From an uncultured Flavobacteriales bacterium (GTDB taxonomy: Bacteria; Bacteroidota; Bacteroidia; Flavobacteriales; Schleiferiaceae): DNA of 64,000 nt. Below are positions 24,645 to 33,628 of the stretch, one piece after another. How positions within the stretch are numbered: the stretch's first letter is position 1; every line of letters starts with the position of its first letter. The notes below the pieces were generated by a model, which saw only the letters and a list, made by a program, of their open reading frames with translations, did not search any database and had not been told where the DNA came from. The position numbers and the translations under genes are program-made. The stretch covers positions 1,240,001 through 1,304,000 of the forward strand of contig CAJXKC010000001.1 of the NCBI GenBank assembly GCA_913055685.1, read 5' to 3'.

Positions 24645-25991
24645 TTAAACCATGTATGACAGATCTGAGCCAAAAGCAGGATAGGCATAAATCATGCTCT
24701 TCAAATCTTTTGTCTTCAACCCTGCATTTATGGCCATTGCAAAAAGGTTAATGGTTTCGGTTGCCTCCGGACCGATTAGATGGGCCCCAAGTATCTTTCC
24801 GCTGTTTTTAGCGGATATTGTTTTAAATGCATAGTACTTCTCATTCAATCGTTTTGCATTAAACCATGAACTGGCATCCTGGTAATTTACACTTACTTCC
24901 ATATTCTTTTGCTCAGCTTCCTTTTCGGTTAAGCCAACACCTGCAATGGCAGGAATGGTGAAGACCACCGAGGGTATTGCTCCATAATCTATTGTTCTGG
25001 TATTTCCATTAATTATATTAGAAGCAACTACATGACCGTCACTAACGGCAACCGGGGTGAGGGGCAATCCTTCACTATCGGCTGAGTCACCAGCAGCATA
25101 AATGTGACGATTGGAAATGCTTTGTAAATATTGGTCTACTCGGATGCCTTTTTTGTTGTGAGTTATTCCGGCATTATCCAGCACAAGATCATCTATTGCC
25201 GGTATTCGCCCTGAAGCGTTAAATACGGCTTCAGCCTCATAGCTAAGGTCTCTTCCGTCCTTGCGGCCAATAACTACCATTTTATTGTCCCCTTTTTGGA
25301 TTTCCATCGCTTCGGTTTCGAGATGGATTTGGACACTTAAACCTTCCGTAGCTTTCTTGAGGTTTTCTGCGATATCAGGGTCAAAATTTTCAAGGGGACG
25401 CTCACCACGATGCAGTATGGTTACTTTTGCTCCTGCCCGGGCGGCAATGTGGGCAAATTCAAAGGCAATGTAGCCCCCTCCTATGAATAGGATCGAATCA
25501 GGTAATTCATTAAGATTTAGAAAGTCGGTGCTTGTCATTGCATGCTCTGCACCCGGTATGCCCAATGGGCGGGGCTTAGCACCTGTAGCAATAACAATTT
25601 TATCTGCCTCAATCTGCTGTTCTCCAATTTGTAGCTTATGCTTACCGATGAAATAAGCCTGCTTGTGAAAAGTCTTCACACCGTTTTTCTGAAAACCCTT
25701 TTCGACTTTAGCAGGCATTGGATCTGTGAAAGTGTTTTTGAAGCGCATCAAATCGCTCCAGTTGATTTCAGGCTTACCAGTTATTCCTTTTCCTTGCAGA
25801 TTCTCTGCAATGTTTAGAGCCTCTGTCGCGCTGACAAGTACTTTTTTCGGGTCGCAACCTCTCTGGGCACAGGTGCCGCCAAAAGGTAAGGCATCGGTAA
25901 CTCCCACAGAAAGACCGGCAGAGGCGCATTTGTTAGCTGCGGTAATGCCAGCCATACCTGCGCCAATTACAAATACATCGAAATGCTGCAT
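24645..25991 (-). CDS. FAD/NAD(P)-dependent disulfide oxidoreductase, mercuric reductase-like
   Basis: 448 residues. FAD-binding GAGMAGITAANKCASAG, redox-active Cys41 and Cys46 in GGTCAQRGCDPKK, NAD(P)-binding IGGGYIAFEFAHIAARAG, and a C-terminal dimerisation domain ending PAFGSDLSYMV. It lacks both the N-terminal heavy-metal domain and the C-terminal Cys pair of true MerA, so mercuric reductase activity is doubtful; it may reduce another disulfide or metal complex. The operon context (ArsR, MerTP, GDCCVxC) ties it to metal handling. Confidence 0.85.
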   Translation of the reverse strand: MQHFDVFVIGAGMAGITAANKCASAGLSVGVTDALPFGGTCAQRGCDPKKVLVSATEALNIAENLQGKGITGKPEINWSDLMRFKNTFTDPMPAKVEKGFQKNGVKTFHKQAYFIGKHKLQIGEQQIEADKIVIATGAKPRPLGIPGAEHAMTSTDFLNLNELPDSILFIGGGYIAFEFAHIAARAGAKVTILHRGERPLENFDPDIAENLKKATEGLSVQIHLETEAMEIQKGDNKMVVIGRKDGRDLSYEAEAVFNASGRIPAIDDLVLDNAGITHNKKGIRVDQYLQSISNRHIYAAGDSADSEGLPLTPVAVSDGHVVASNIINGNTRTIDYGAIPSVVFTIPAIAGVGLTEKEAEQKNMEVSVNYQDASSWFNAKRLNEKYYAFKTISAKNSGKILGAHLIGPEATETINLFAMAINAGLKTKDLKSMIYAYPAFGSDLSYMV

Positions 25992-25994
25992 GGC

Positions 25995-26630
25995 TTACCT
26001 TCTTTTAATATTTGTCACTTTATATCCTGTGCTGTTGATAGCTTTTTCAATTTCGCTGAGCGAGGTTTTTGAGGAATTAAACTGTACCATGGCATCTCCC
26101 TTTTTATAAGAAGCTTTCACTTCTACAATCCCATTCAGTTTGTTTACTTCATGCTTTACATGTTCCTCGCATCCCGTGCAGGTCATGCCGCTGATGGAGA
26201 AATCTACAGTTTGCAAATTTTGCTGATCTACAACCATGACTTGCTGGTTTTGACCGGGGTATAATACATTTGCATATAGAGGGAAGGCAAGCATAAGACC
26301 GGCAAAGACGGTGATAATGGCAAGAAACTTTTTGGATTGCCAGAAGGAGGGCTTCCCCGTCTTTCCGGCAGGCAGGTCATCCTCCTCACAGGCACATTCC
26401 ATTTCTTCTTTAGAACGTGGCTTTAATTTTTGATACCAGGCAAAGCCTAAAACCAAAATGGTAATGCCAATGAGATAAGGTCTTGCAGGTTCTAACCATG
26501 AGAAGGTGGCGGCCACCCCACTGGCTCCGGCTATCAATGCCAACACAGGGGTAATACAACACAGCGATGCAGCAATCGCGGCAATTAGTCCAGTTCCTAT
26601 TAGTCCTTTGGATGATTTGGTGTTACTCAT
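25995..26630 (-). CDS. merTP: MerTP-like fusion: mercuric transporter plus HMA domain
   Basis: 211 residues. N-terminal MerT part with the membrane cysteine pair SLCCITPV (Cys24-Cys25) and further spans (YLIGITILVLGFAWYQKL, FLAIITVFAGLMLAFPL). Residues about 143-211 are a MerP/HMA domain with the metal site SGMTCTGCEEH. In the MerT/MerP system Hg(II) passes from MerP to MerT cysteines and then into the cell; the fusion is typical of Bacteroidota. Overlaps the ArsR gene by 4 nt (ATGA). Confidence 0.9.
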   Translation of the reverse strand: MSNTKSSKGLIGTGLIAAIAASLCCITPVLALIAGASGVAATFSWLEPARPYLIGITILVLGFAWYQKLKPRSKEEMECACEEDDLPAGKTGKPSFWQSKKFLAIITVFAGLMLAFPLYANVLYPGQNQQVMVVDQQNLQTVDFSISGMTCTGCEEHVKHEVNKLNGIVEVKASYKKGDAMVQFNSSKTSLSEIEKAINSTGYKVTNIKRR

Positions 26631-27013
26631 ATCGCTACCTCTTTAGATACTGGTTTGTGAATGCGTTCAAGCAGAGGAGTTAAAATTTCCAGCATACTGC
26701 TTTTCAATGCATAATAAATGGTTTTTCCTTCTTTTCTCGAATGAATCACCCCTCCATCCCTCATTTTCCGCAGGTGCTGCGAGACAGCAGGGACGCTCAT
26801 CTGGAGGATGTCCGCTAAATCGCAGGGACAAAGTTCGTTCTCCTGATCGAGGAGATAAAGAATTTTCAGCCTGACCTCGTTTCCGGCCAGGGCCAACACT
26901 GCAGCCAGTTGATTGAAATTTGATTGGAGTTCATACATTGCATTTTGCCCCCGTTCTATTTGGACTTGATCGGCTTCCGAACGGATGCAGGTCATAGGCT
27001 CACTATTATTCAT
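26627..27013 (-). CDS. ArsR-family metal-responsive repressor
   Basis: 128 residues with a winged helix: LKILYLLDQENELCPCDLADIL includes the metal-sensing ELCxCDL motif of ArsR/CadC types, followed by the recognition helix SVPAVSQHLRKMRDGGVI. Extra Cys near the N-terminus (MTCIRSEAD) may add a ligand. First gene of the operon with MerTP, the flavin reductase and GDCCVxC, so it probably controls it in place of a MerR regulator. Confidence 0.9.
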   Translation of the reverse strand: MNNSEPMTCIRSEADQVQIERGQNAMYELQSNFNQLAAVLALAGNEVRLKILYLLDQENELCPCDLADILQMSVPAVSQHLRKMRDGGVIHSRKEGKTIYYALKSSMLEILTPLLERIHKPVSKEVAI

Positions 27014-27132
27014 GCTTATTTTACTTTGACTGCAAAGTTAAGATACGACAAACGTTTAAGCAAATGATTAAATGAATGCTTAGCTTATCCTAAGCAATTT
27101 TGCTTTAGCAACTAAGCAGCACAACTTTATTT

Positions 27133-27426
27133 TTATTCCCAATTCCGAATCTGCTCCAGGGCTCTCCGAACTTCAGTCACAGGCAACTTACATACTCTGT
27201 TTTTGCATACATAAACCCTTGTCTCCCCATTCACCAGCTTATTTTCAAGCAGCAGTAAATTTTCGGTTTCACCCCCCATGAAAATGGATGTGGGCAAATA
27301 TTCTTTTTGCATAGCAAGATTTTTCGAAATAGCATTATCTCCCATGATCGCTACCTCAAAAGGTTCGTAGGCCATTATTCCAAGTAATCTGCCCCAATTG
27401 GCATAATAGGGACTTACAACTACCAC
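27133..27426 (-). pseudogene. C-terminal fragment of a YyaL/DUF255-type protein
   Basis: 97 residues matching only the C-terminal end of the thioredoxin-fold/six-hairpin YyaL (spermatogenesis-associated protein 20-like) family: FEVAIMGDNAISKNLA, MGGETENLLLLEN and the Cys-containing YVCKNRVCKLPVTEV. Full-length members are near 680 residues, and no upstream part is present, so this is a relic. It lies between the mer-like operon and a second GDCCVxC-like gene. Confidence 0.6.
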
Positions 27427-27441
27427 AAGCCTTAAGTGTAA

Positions 27442-27642
27442 TTAATTAGTGTTAGAGTTAGAGGTGATTTTTTCTTCTGCACATGAAATATTCCCGTAAG
27501 AACAAAATACACAGCAGTCGTTTTTCATGGGTTTAATTATGGTTTCACAGTTTGGACACTGGTAAAAAAATAAACAATTCCCACTAGGTATTACTGCTTC
27601 TGAAACTTGATTACAGTGTGGGCATTTTATGGAGCTTTTCAT
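27442..27642 (-). CDS. GDCCVxC-like small Cys-rich protein (copy 2)
   Basis: 66 residues; zinc-ribbon pair (KCPHCN ... QCPNCE) followed by NDCCVFCSYGNISCAEE. The family Gly is Asn here and the C-terminal CC is absent, so it is the most diverged of the three copies in the window. Downstream of the ergothioneine genes on the same strand with 30 bp spacing. Presumed metal-binding; function unknown. Confidence 0.8.
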   Translation of the reverse strand: MKSSIKCPHCNQVSEAVIPSGNCLFFYQCPNCETIIKPMKNDCCVFCSYGNISCAEEKITSNSNTN

Positions 27643-27672
27643 ATTGATTGAAATCGAATTAAGTTGTTTGGG

Positions 27673-28599
27673 TTAAACAGGCTTAAAAAGTCCTAGTAGA
27701 TAGGAGTTATTGCTATCCGTAAATTTGAAACTTAATTCAAAATCACTAGATTCAGCTATTTGATTTATTTCCTTCAATGTGTATTTTTTAGAGACCTCAG
27801 TTTGTATAGCTTCGAACTTTTCGATCTGGAAAACACTACCATCATTGAATTTAAACTCTTGGTCCTCTAAGGAAATTAAATAACTATTTGTCTCGCCATT
27901 AACAGGGTTGTAATTAGGAAAGTGAGCAAATGATTCCAGTTTTATATTACTGCCAAGTTCTAGATTGATTCTCTTTAGTAGGTTCAAGTTAAACTCTTTT
28001 GTTATGCCTGCCTGGTCATCATATGCGGCCAAAATTTCACGCGGGTTTTTTTTTAAGTCAAATGCAACAAGTAAGCTATCGTTTAATGTACAGTTCGATC
28101 GAAGAAACTTAAAGAACTTCTGGGCCTCTTTTAGGTCGTAGTTACCAATATTTGCACCTAGAAAGACTAATAGTTTAGGCTCTATTTTTGAGTACTTTAA
28201 TAAGGAGTTTAGGTAATCACCGGCAACCGCTTCGTAATTAAGGTTTGGCACCTTACTTTTAATGAATTGTTCATTGCTACGTAGAACTGATTCAGAGATG
28301 TCCAAACTAAAATAGTTTAATTTCTTTGTGTCATTAATGAGTGCCTTAAGTAAAATCACGATTTTCGTGCCATCACCAGCGCCAAGTTCGAGGACATTTA
28401 TGGTTCCTTCTGGAAGTTTCTTCGCCAATTGTTTACTGTAAGTTTTTAAAAGTTTCTTCTCCATCTTTGGGAGGTAGTACTCGGGAAGATTCATGATTTG
28501 TTGAAAAAGGTAATCCCCTTTTTCATCATAAAAATACTTTGACGGAATTCTTTTAGGATTATTTTTTAACCCTTGCTTAACATCTTCTAAGAAACTCAT
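27673..28599 (-). CDS. egtD: L-histidine N-alpha-methyltransferase EgtD
   Basis: 308 residues from the ATG at 28599, which overlaps the egtB stop as ATGA. SAM-dependent methyltransferase with motif I INVLELGAGDGTKIVIL, N-terminal IPSKYFYDEKGDYLFQQI and the LPEYYLPKMEK signature of EgtD. It converts histidine to hercynine in ergothioneine synthesis. Paired with EgtB just upstream; no EgtC or EgtE gene is in the window. Confidence 0.9.
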   Translation of the reverse strand: MSFLEDVKQGLKNNPKRIPSKYFYDEKGDYLFQQIMNLPEYYLPKMEKKLLKTYSKQLAKKLPEGTINVLELGAGDGTKIVILLKALINDTKKLNYFSLDISESVLRSNEQFIKSKVPNLNYEAVAGDYLNSLLKYSKIEPKLLVFLGANIGNYDLKEAQKFFKFLRSNCTLNDSLLVAFDLKKNPREILAAYDDQAGITKEFNLNLLKRINLELGSNIKLESFAHFPNYNPVNGETNSYLISLEDQEFKFNDGSVFQIEKFEAIQTEVSKKYTLKEINQIAESSDFELSFKFTDSNNSYLLGLFKPV

Positions 28600-29765
28600 A
28601 TAGTTTGTGATTTGGCTAGACGAATGCCTGACGTCATCCATCTCATGTTGGCGTGAAAGAAGTTCCTGTAGGTTGGTCTAGTATGATTCTTAGGAGTTGC
28701 GTAGGAGCCTCCTCTTAATACCATTTGATTGACCATGAATTTGCCATTATATTCTCCTAAAGCACCATTTTCTTGTTGATATCCAGGATAGGCTAAAAAG
28801 GCTGAGTTAGTCCACTCCCACACTTGCCCCCAATTAAATTTACTCGAAGCAACTTCCCACTCGGCCTCTGTTGGCAGCCTCATTCCCCTCCATTGAGCAA
28901 AAGCATAAGCTTCAAAATAAGAAATGTGACAAACTGGTTTATCTAGGTTAAGAGGCTCTAAGCCATTGGCACCATAATCATACCATTTACCATTTTTTAA
29001 TCGCCAATATAAAGGCGATAGAATTTCTTCGGATTGAATATATCTATAGCCTTCGTCGTGCCAATACCTGAAGTTTGAATATCCGCCATCTTCAATGAAA
29101 TCGAGATATTCTCCGTTTGTAATAGGTTGTGAGGCTATGCTATATGGTGCCAGATACACTAGATGTTCTGGTTTTTCGTGGTCGAAGCTAAAACCCTCCG
29201 GTTTTGCACCAATTGAATAATTTCCTCCTGAGATGTTTATATATGAATTGGATTCCTTTGCAATTGATTTTGCTGCGATTTCCAAGGGCAGCCTTGGTGG
29301 AAAGTATTGGTTCCCTAAGATGTATTTTATATCATAATAAAGCAATTCTTGATGCTGTTGCTCATGTTGAATACCTAGGAGGAGAACGTCGATATTAAAA
29401 TTTGTGCTGTTTTTTTCAAATAGCGCGAACAGCTGGGAATCAACATACTCTCGATATTTTAAAACTTCCTTAAGACCAGGTCTGGTGTTATTTCCTCGCA
29501 ACTCCCTTAAGCCCCTATTTCCTGCATGGTGGTAATAACTATTGAAAAGAAAGGAGAATTGTGGGTTGAAGACGGTATAATTAGCAACGCTTTTAAGCAA
29601 TACGAACTGTTCGAAAAACCATGTGGTATGAGCTAAATGCCATTTTGGGGGAGATACAAAGTGTTTCGGTTGAGCATTTACATCCTCCAATAATAAACCT
29701 TCACATAAGCTTAAGGTATGCGCTCGACAGCGTTGGAAGGTCTCTTTTAAATCGCTGATTTTCAT
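28596..29765 (-). CDS. egtB: Ergothioneine biosynthesis protein EgtB
   Basis: 389 residues from the ATG at 29765 (ATGA overlap with the DUF427 gene). N-terminal DinB-like helical domain with the iron-ligand histidines (HLAHTTWFFEQ and GIQHEQQHQELL), C-terminal FGE-sulfatase domain with RLPTEAEWEVA and MVLRGGSYATP. It is a non-haem iron enzyme forming the C-S bond between hercynine and a thiol donor. Donor specificity (glutamylcysteine or cysteine) cannot be told by eye. Directly followed by egtD. Confidence 0.9.
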   Translation of the reverse strand: MKISDLKETFQRCRAHTLSLCEGLLLEDVNAQPKHFVSPPKWHLAHTTWFFEQFVLLKSVANYTVFNPQFSFLFNSYYHHAGNRGLRELRGNNTRPGLKEVLKYREYVDSQLFALFEKNSTNFNIDVLLLGIQHEQQHQELLYYDIKYILGNQYFPPRLPLEIAAKSIAKESNSYINISGGNYSIGAKPEGFSFDHEKPEHLVYLAPYSIASQPITNGEYLDFIEDGGYSNFRYWHDEGYRYIQSEEILSPLYWRLKNGKWYDYGANGLEPLNLDKPVCHISYFEAYAFAQWRGMRLPTEAEWEVASSKFNWGQVWEWTNSAFLAYPGYQQENGALGEYNGKFMVNQMVLRGGSYATPKNHTRPTYRNFFHANMRWMTSGIRLAKSQTI

Positions 29766-30043
29766 TTCTCGATTTTTATACCCTTCCAAAAGGCTAGATA
29801 CCCCTTTATTTTGAGAGCTTCTTTTTTAGGGTCTGGATAATACCATGCTGCGTCTGTATTTGAAAAACCGTTTATGACTACATCAAAATAACTAGCCTCT
29901 CCTTTCCAGGGGCAAGAGCTATGTGATGTACTTGCTTGGAGGTATTTGAAATTTACTGAATCTGGTGGGAAGTAATGGTTGCCTTCCACAGTAATCGTAC
30001 TGGTAGACTCTGCAATTATTTTATTTTTCCAAATTGCTTTCAT
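29762..30043 (-). CDS. DUF427-domain protein
   Basis: 93 residues with the typical DUF427 pattern: AIWKNKIIAESTSTITVEGN, HYFPPDSVNFKYLQAS, then CPWKGEASYFDVVING and DAAWYYPDPK. The family is small and of unknown function; it occurs near thiol and redox genes. Coupled to egtB by a 4-nt overlap and 1 bp downstream of the flavin reductase gene, so part of the ergothioneine operon. Confidence 0.85.
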   Translation of the reverse strand: MKAIWKNKIIAESTSTITVEGNHYFPPDSVNFKYLQASTSHSSCPWKGEASYFDVVINGFSNTDAAWYYPDPKKEALKIKGYLAFWKGIKIEK

Positions 30044-30044
30044 A

Positions 30045-31436
30045 TTAATTGATGTTTGAAAGGTTTTCTAATATAGTAGGTAATAGCTCCGATACAGTTG
30101 GGTGAGTTTGCACGGAATCGCGCAGAACCGTATAAGGCGCCTTAGCATACATTAAGTTCGTGATGCCAGAAATTATCTCATCAGCTCCAGTACCTAGGAT
30201 GGTTGCCCCTAAAATTTGATTGGTGTCCTGATCTACCAAAACTTGCATAAACCCATGAGTTTCTCCTTTTTCTTTGGCCCGAGAAACTTTACTCATTGGT
30301 CGATAACCCTCACTAACCTTATATCCGGCAGCAATGGCTTGACTTTTTGTAAAACCAACTCTTCCTAATGGTGGGTCAACGAAAAGTGCATAGGTGTTAA
30401 TTCGATCACTTACTTTTCGATCTTTTTGAAGAAAGCGGTTCTCTACAATTATTTCAAAGTCATTGTAGGCGGTATGCGTAAAAGCACCACGACCATTGCA
30501 GTCACCCAGAGCATAAATGCCAGAAACATTTGTTTCTAATTGATCATTAACATCAATGTATCCATATTCATTTGGTTTAAGTCCAGTCTTCTCAAGTTGT
30601 AATTGGTCGGTATTGGGTCGCCGTCCAACTGCTAATAGTAAGTGACTTCCCTTGATCTCAAGCATACCATCTTTACTACAATTTATTTGCACCGAGATAC
30701 TACAGTCATCATTTAGCTGAGCAGAAACACATTCCGATTGTAGCCTAAAATCAACTCCGTCTTGTACTAAAATAGCTTGGATTTCCTCACTCGTTTCTTT
30801 ATCCTCTTTTTTTATTATACGATCATTTTGTTCAATAACAGTGACCTTAGAGCCAAATCGAGCAAACATTTGTCCAAACTCTAAACCAATATAACTGCCG
30901 CCGACGATAATTAAATGCTCTGGTAGCTCCTCTAATTCGAGTATACTTTGGTTAGTCAGATATGGAATGTTCTCATAGGCCCTCGGTATAAAAGGCCTCC
31001 CTCCAACATTAATAAAGATGTTATTAGCTTCAAGAAATTCACCATTTACCTGAACTAATTTAGTCCCTTCAAAGTGCGCTTCACCCTTAAAGACAGTTAT
31101 ATTTTTTTGCTTAGAGAGTCCAGTCTCAATACCCTGGACGGATTTTTCGATCAATGCATTCTTTCGAGCCTTTATTTTTTTAAGATTCGCCTTGGCTCCA
31201 ACAGGTATATCTATACCCAATTCTTCACCATGTTTAGCGTCCCAAATTCTTCGAGCACTGGCCACATATGTTTTGGTCGGGGTGCAACCAATATTTAAAC
31301 ATGTACCTCCAAAATGTTCTTTTTCGATGAAGGCTACTGTCTCACCCTCCGCCGCCAATTTAAAAGCTAGTGGAGTGCCTGCCTGACCAGAGCCAATAAT
31401 AATTGAATCAAATTTCCGGATATTAGACTTATTCAT
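30045..31436 (-). CDS. Second FAD-dependent disulfide oxidoreductase, mercuric reductase-like
   Basis: 463 residues from the ATG at 31436, which overlaps the upstream stop by 8 nt. FAD site IIIGSGQAGTPLAFKLA, redox pair Cys46/Cys51 in GGTCLNIGCTPTK, NAD(P) site IVGGSYIGLEFGQMFARFG, and a dimerisation end with GTGADEIIS and VQTHPTVSELLPTI. No metal-binding N-terminal domain or C-terminal Cys pair. Distinct from the 24645-25991 enzyme. In an ergothioneine/OsmC operon it may reduce a low-molecular-weight thiol disulfide. Confidence 0.85.
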   Translation of the reverse strand: MNKSNIRKFDSIIIGSGQAGTPLAFKLAAEGETVAFIEKEHFGGTCLNIGCTPTKTYVASARRIWDAKHGEELGIDIPVGAKANLKKIKARKNALIEKSVQGIETGLSKQKNITVFKGEAHFEGTKLVQVNGEFLEANNIFINVGGRPFIPRAYENIPYLTNQSILELEELPEHLIIVGGSYIGLEFGQMFARFGSKVTVIEQNDRIIKKEDKETSEEIQAILVQDGVDFRLQSECVSAQLNDDCSISVQINCSKDGMLEIKGSHLLLAVGRRPNTDQLQLEKTGLKPNEYGYIDVNDQLETNVSGIYALGDCNGRGAFTHTAYNDFEIIVENRFLQKDRKVSDRINTYALFVDPPLGRVGFTKSQAIAAGYKVSEGYRPMSKVSRAKEKGETHGFMQVLVDQDTNQILGATILGTGADEIISGITNLMYAKAPYTVLRDSVQTHPTVSELLPTILENLSNIN

Positions 31437-32610
31437 AATTTTCAGTTTCAATTTTAATTCCAGCTAAAAGACTTTTATTAACGGGGCATTTAGCTGCTAT
31501 TTCTATTAAGCGATTTTTCTGTTCCAAACTCAAGTTACCTTCAAGTTCAATTCTTTTAATGATTATATCTCCGGCTTTTACCTCTTTCATGTAACTGAGA
31601 TGAGTATACACTTCCTGTAGATCCCATTTTTTATTTTGAGCATACAGTTTTAAAGTCATATTTGTACATGCTCCCAATGAGGCTTGAAGCAATTCAAACG
31701 GAGAAAACCCAAGGTCTTCTCCACCGAGTCTTTTCGGTTCATCCGCAATTAAGCTATGCTTGCCATTAGAAATTTGAGTGCTAAAACCATCCTTCAAGTC
31801 CAAATGAGCCACCACTTGTGCGGACTCTGGAATTAGAGGTTCTTTATCTTCATTGACATTTAAGTAGCGATTTGACCAGGTTGCGATGGTTTGTGCAGCA
31901 TAACGACTGTCTTTTTTTCTTGATAACAAATGATCGGCACCGTCGAGGCTAATAAAACTTTTTGGGTGACGTGCCAGCTGATAAATTTTGGCGGCATTCT
32001 CAATTTCCACTACCTTATCCTGAGGTGAATGAAGAATTAAGAGAGGTATGCGTAATCTTGGTATGATTTTCTCCAAATCATGACTTTCCAGGTCTTCTAA
32101 AAACTGTTTTTTTATTTTGAAGGGCCGTCCTCCGATAGAGACTGTTGTTGACCCATTCTGGCTGAGATCCTTTTTATTTGGAAGCATTTTACGTAAGTGG
32201 AGTGGATCAGCTGGAGCTCCAATGGTAACTATAGCTTTTACACCAACTAAGTTAAGGGAGCTGGCCAAAACAGCAGCACCACCCAAAGAGTGACCGATGA
32301 TTAAACTCGGAGGCTTAAAGTGGCTTGCCATGTATTGATGAACCGCTTTAAGGTCAGTTAAGTTGTGACTAAAATTTGTATCCGAAAAATTACCTTCACT
32401 ACTGCCCAATCCAGTGAAATCAAAACGTAACACACCAAACCCATATTGGCTTAATTCAGTGCTAATGGTTCGCGCGATTGCCAATTCGCTGCTACACGTA
32501 AAACAATGAGCAAAAAGAGCATATTGCTGAGGCGCTTTATTAGCAGGAAGATCGAGAATCCCGTTAAGGGTTTCTCCGTTTGAATTTCTTATGGCAATTC
32601 TTTTCCTCAC
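31429..32610 (-). CDS. Alpha/beta-hydrolase-OsmC fusion protein
   Basis: 393 residues. Residues 1-250 are an alpha/beta-hydrolase with nucleophile Ser in LIIGHSLGGAAV, acid in HSPQDKVVE and His in DGADHLLSR. Residues about 265-393 are an OsmC/Ohr domain with its two cysteines (ASLGACTNMTL and AAKCPVNKSL) for organic hydroperoxide or acyl-thiol chemistry. This fusion is a known Bacteroidota arrangement. Start of the ergothioneine/thiol block. Confidence 0.88.
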   Translation of the reverse strand: MRKRIAIRNSNGETLNGILDLPANKAPQQYALFAHCFTCSSELAIARTISTELSQYGFGVLRFDFTGLGSSEGNFSDTNFSHNLTDLKAVHQYMASHFKPPSLIIGHSLGGAAVLASSLNLVGVKAIVTIGAPADPLHLRKMLPNKKDLSQNGSTTVSIGGRPFKIKKQFLEDLESHDLEKIIPRLRIPLLILHSPQDKVVEIENAAKIYQLARHPKSFISLDGADHLLSRKKDSRYAAQTIATWSNRYLNVNEDKEPLIPESAQVVAHLDLKDGFSTQISNGKHSLIADEPKRLGGEDLGFSPFELLQASLGACTNMTLKLYAQNKKWDLQEVYTHLSYMKEVKAGDIIIKRIELEGNLSLEQKNRLIEIAAKCPVNKSLLAGIKIETENYE

Positions 32611-32753
32611 TATTTTGATTTAAATAGAAATAACGTGGCAATAATTAAAAAACCAAGGCCGGTAAGACCTGGAGCAGGTATTCCTGCATTAAAGGAAATG
32701 AAAATCATTCCGAGGGCGATTAAGATTAGTATAAGTACTAATATTTTTTGCAT
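32610..32753 (-). CDS. 47-residue membrane protein
   Basis: Starting at MQKILVLILILIALG (32753), two hydrophobic stretches (ILVLILILIALGMIFISF and GLTGLGFLIIATLFLF) linked by a short Pro/Gly turn, with a KSK end. An ORF start further upstream would overlap TauE by more than 100 nt and is rejected. Sits in the 7-150 bp gap between TauE and the OsmC fusion, same strand. Function unknown. Confidence 0.6.
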   Translation of the reverse strand: MQKILVLILILIALGMIFISFNAGIPAPGLTGLGFLIIATLFLFKSK

Positions 32754-32760
32754 AGCTAGT

Positions 32761-33621
32761 TTATTTAAATACGGTGTAAAGCATGAAAAGTCCAATAAAG
32801 ATGAAAAGAATGGATATACCAATCTTGATTTTTTCTTCAGGGAGTTTACTCTGTAATTTCGGACCAATTTGACCTCCTAATACTACTCCCGGGGCAGTGA
32901 ATATAACTACGTTTAAAACTTGTATAATCGAATCGCTTCCTTCTAGAGTAAACTCGTATATATGACCAACTGAAGCCGCTAGAACCGTAATTACAACTAC
33001 GAATATTGAAGTTGCTACCGCAACAGGAGTAGGTACCTTGCAGCGTGCGACTAAGTGGTATTCTTGTAGTTCTGCCAAACCAACGGAAATCATACCAACG
33101 AACACCCCCCCAATTGCGGCAAAACTTCGACCCAAATTTTTATTACAGACCGTGTAAAGATATACTCGACCCTTAGCGTCAGTTAAAGAAGACTCAAACC
33201 CTGCGCTTAATTTTTTTTCATTTTCCGGTTCCTTTTTGTCTCTCTGATCTTTACGCCAAGCCTTAAAAAGTTGAACACCAATTATGACTAAGCCAATAGC
33301 AAATATTAGCTTCAAAATGGAAGGTGCAATAAGATCAGCATAATAGGATCCCAACAAGGCGGCTGGCAACGAAAACAGCAAAAGGTTTTTAGCAAGATTA
33401 ACGTCCACCAGCTTGGCTTTTAAATAGGCTAGTAAACCACTACTAAAGCCAAATAGCTCAGTAATAAGTGCCGATCCGATAGCTATTTGAGGTTCAAGCT
33501 TTAAGACTAACATAAAAAGAGGCGAGAAGAATACCGCGCCCCCAATACCGCTTGCCATGGCCAAAGTAGCAATAGCCAGAGCAATTGGAAATAGGTACCA
33601 AAATTCAAAACTCAATTCCAT
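32761..33621 (-). CDS. TauE/SafE-type membrane permease
   Basis: 286 residues with the duplicated TauE/SafE architecture: ASGIGGAVFFSPLFML and IGSALITELFGFSSGLLAYL in the first half, VGMISVGLAELQEY and APGVVLGGQIGPKL in the second, eight or so spans. Family members export sulfite, sulfoacetate or related organosulfur anions. The sulfur-rich neighbourhood (ergothioneine, OsmC, thiol reductases) supports a sulfur substrate, but none can be named. Confidence 0.85.
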   Translation of the reverse strand: MELSFEFWYLFPIALAIATLAMASGIGGAVFFSPLFMLVLKLEPQIAIGSALITELFGFSSGLLAYLKAKLVDVNLAKNLLLFSLPAALLGSYYADLIAPSILKLIFAIGLVIIGVQLFKAWRKDQRDKKEPENEKKLSAGFESSLTDAKGRVYLYTVCNKNLGRSFAAIGGVFVGMISVGLAELQEYHLVARCKVPTPVAVATSIFVVVITVLAASVGHIYEFTLEGSDSIIQVLNVVIFTAPGVVLGGQIGPKLQSKLPEEKIKIGISILFIFIGLFMLYTVFK

Positions 33622-33628
33622 GCTATTT

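Noticed and set aside
24645-25991. Bona fide mercuric reductase merA
   Set aside because: Redox pair present, but no C-terminal Cys pair and no HMA domain, so the gene symbol is withheld.
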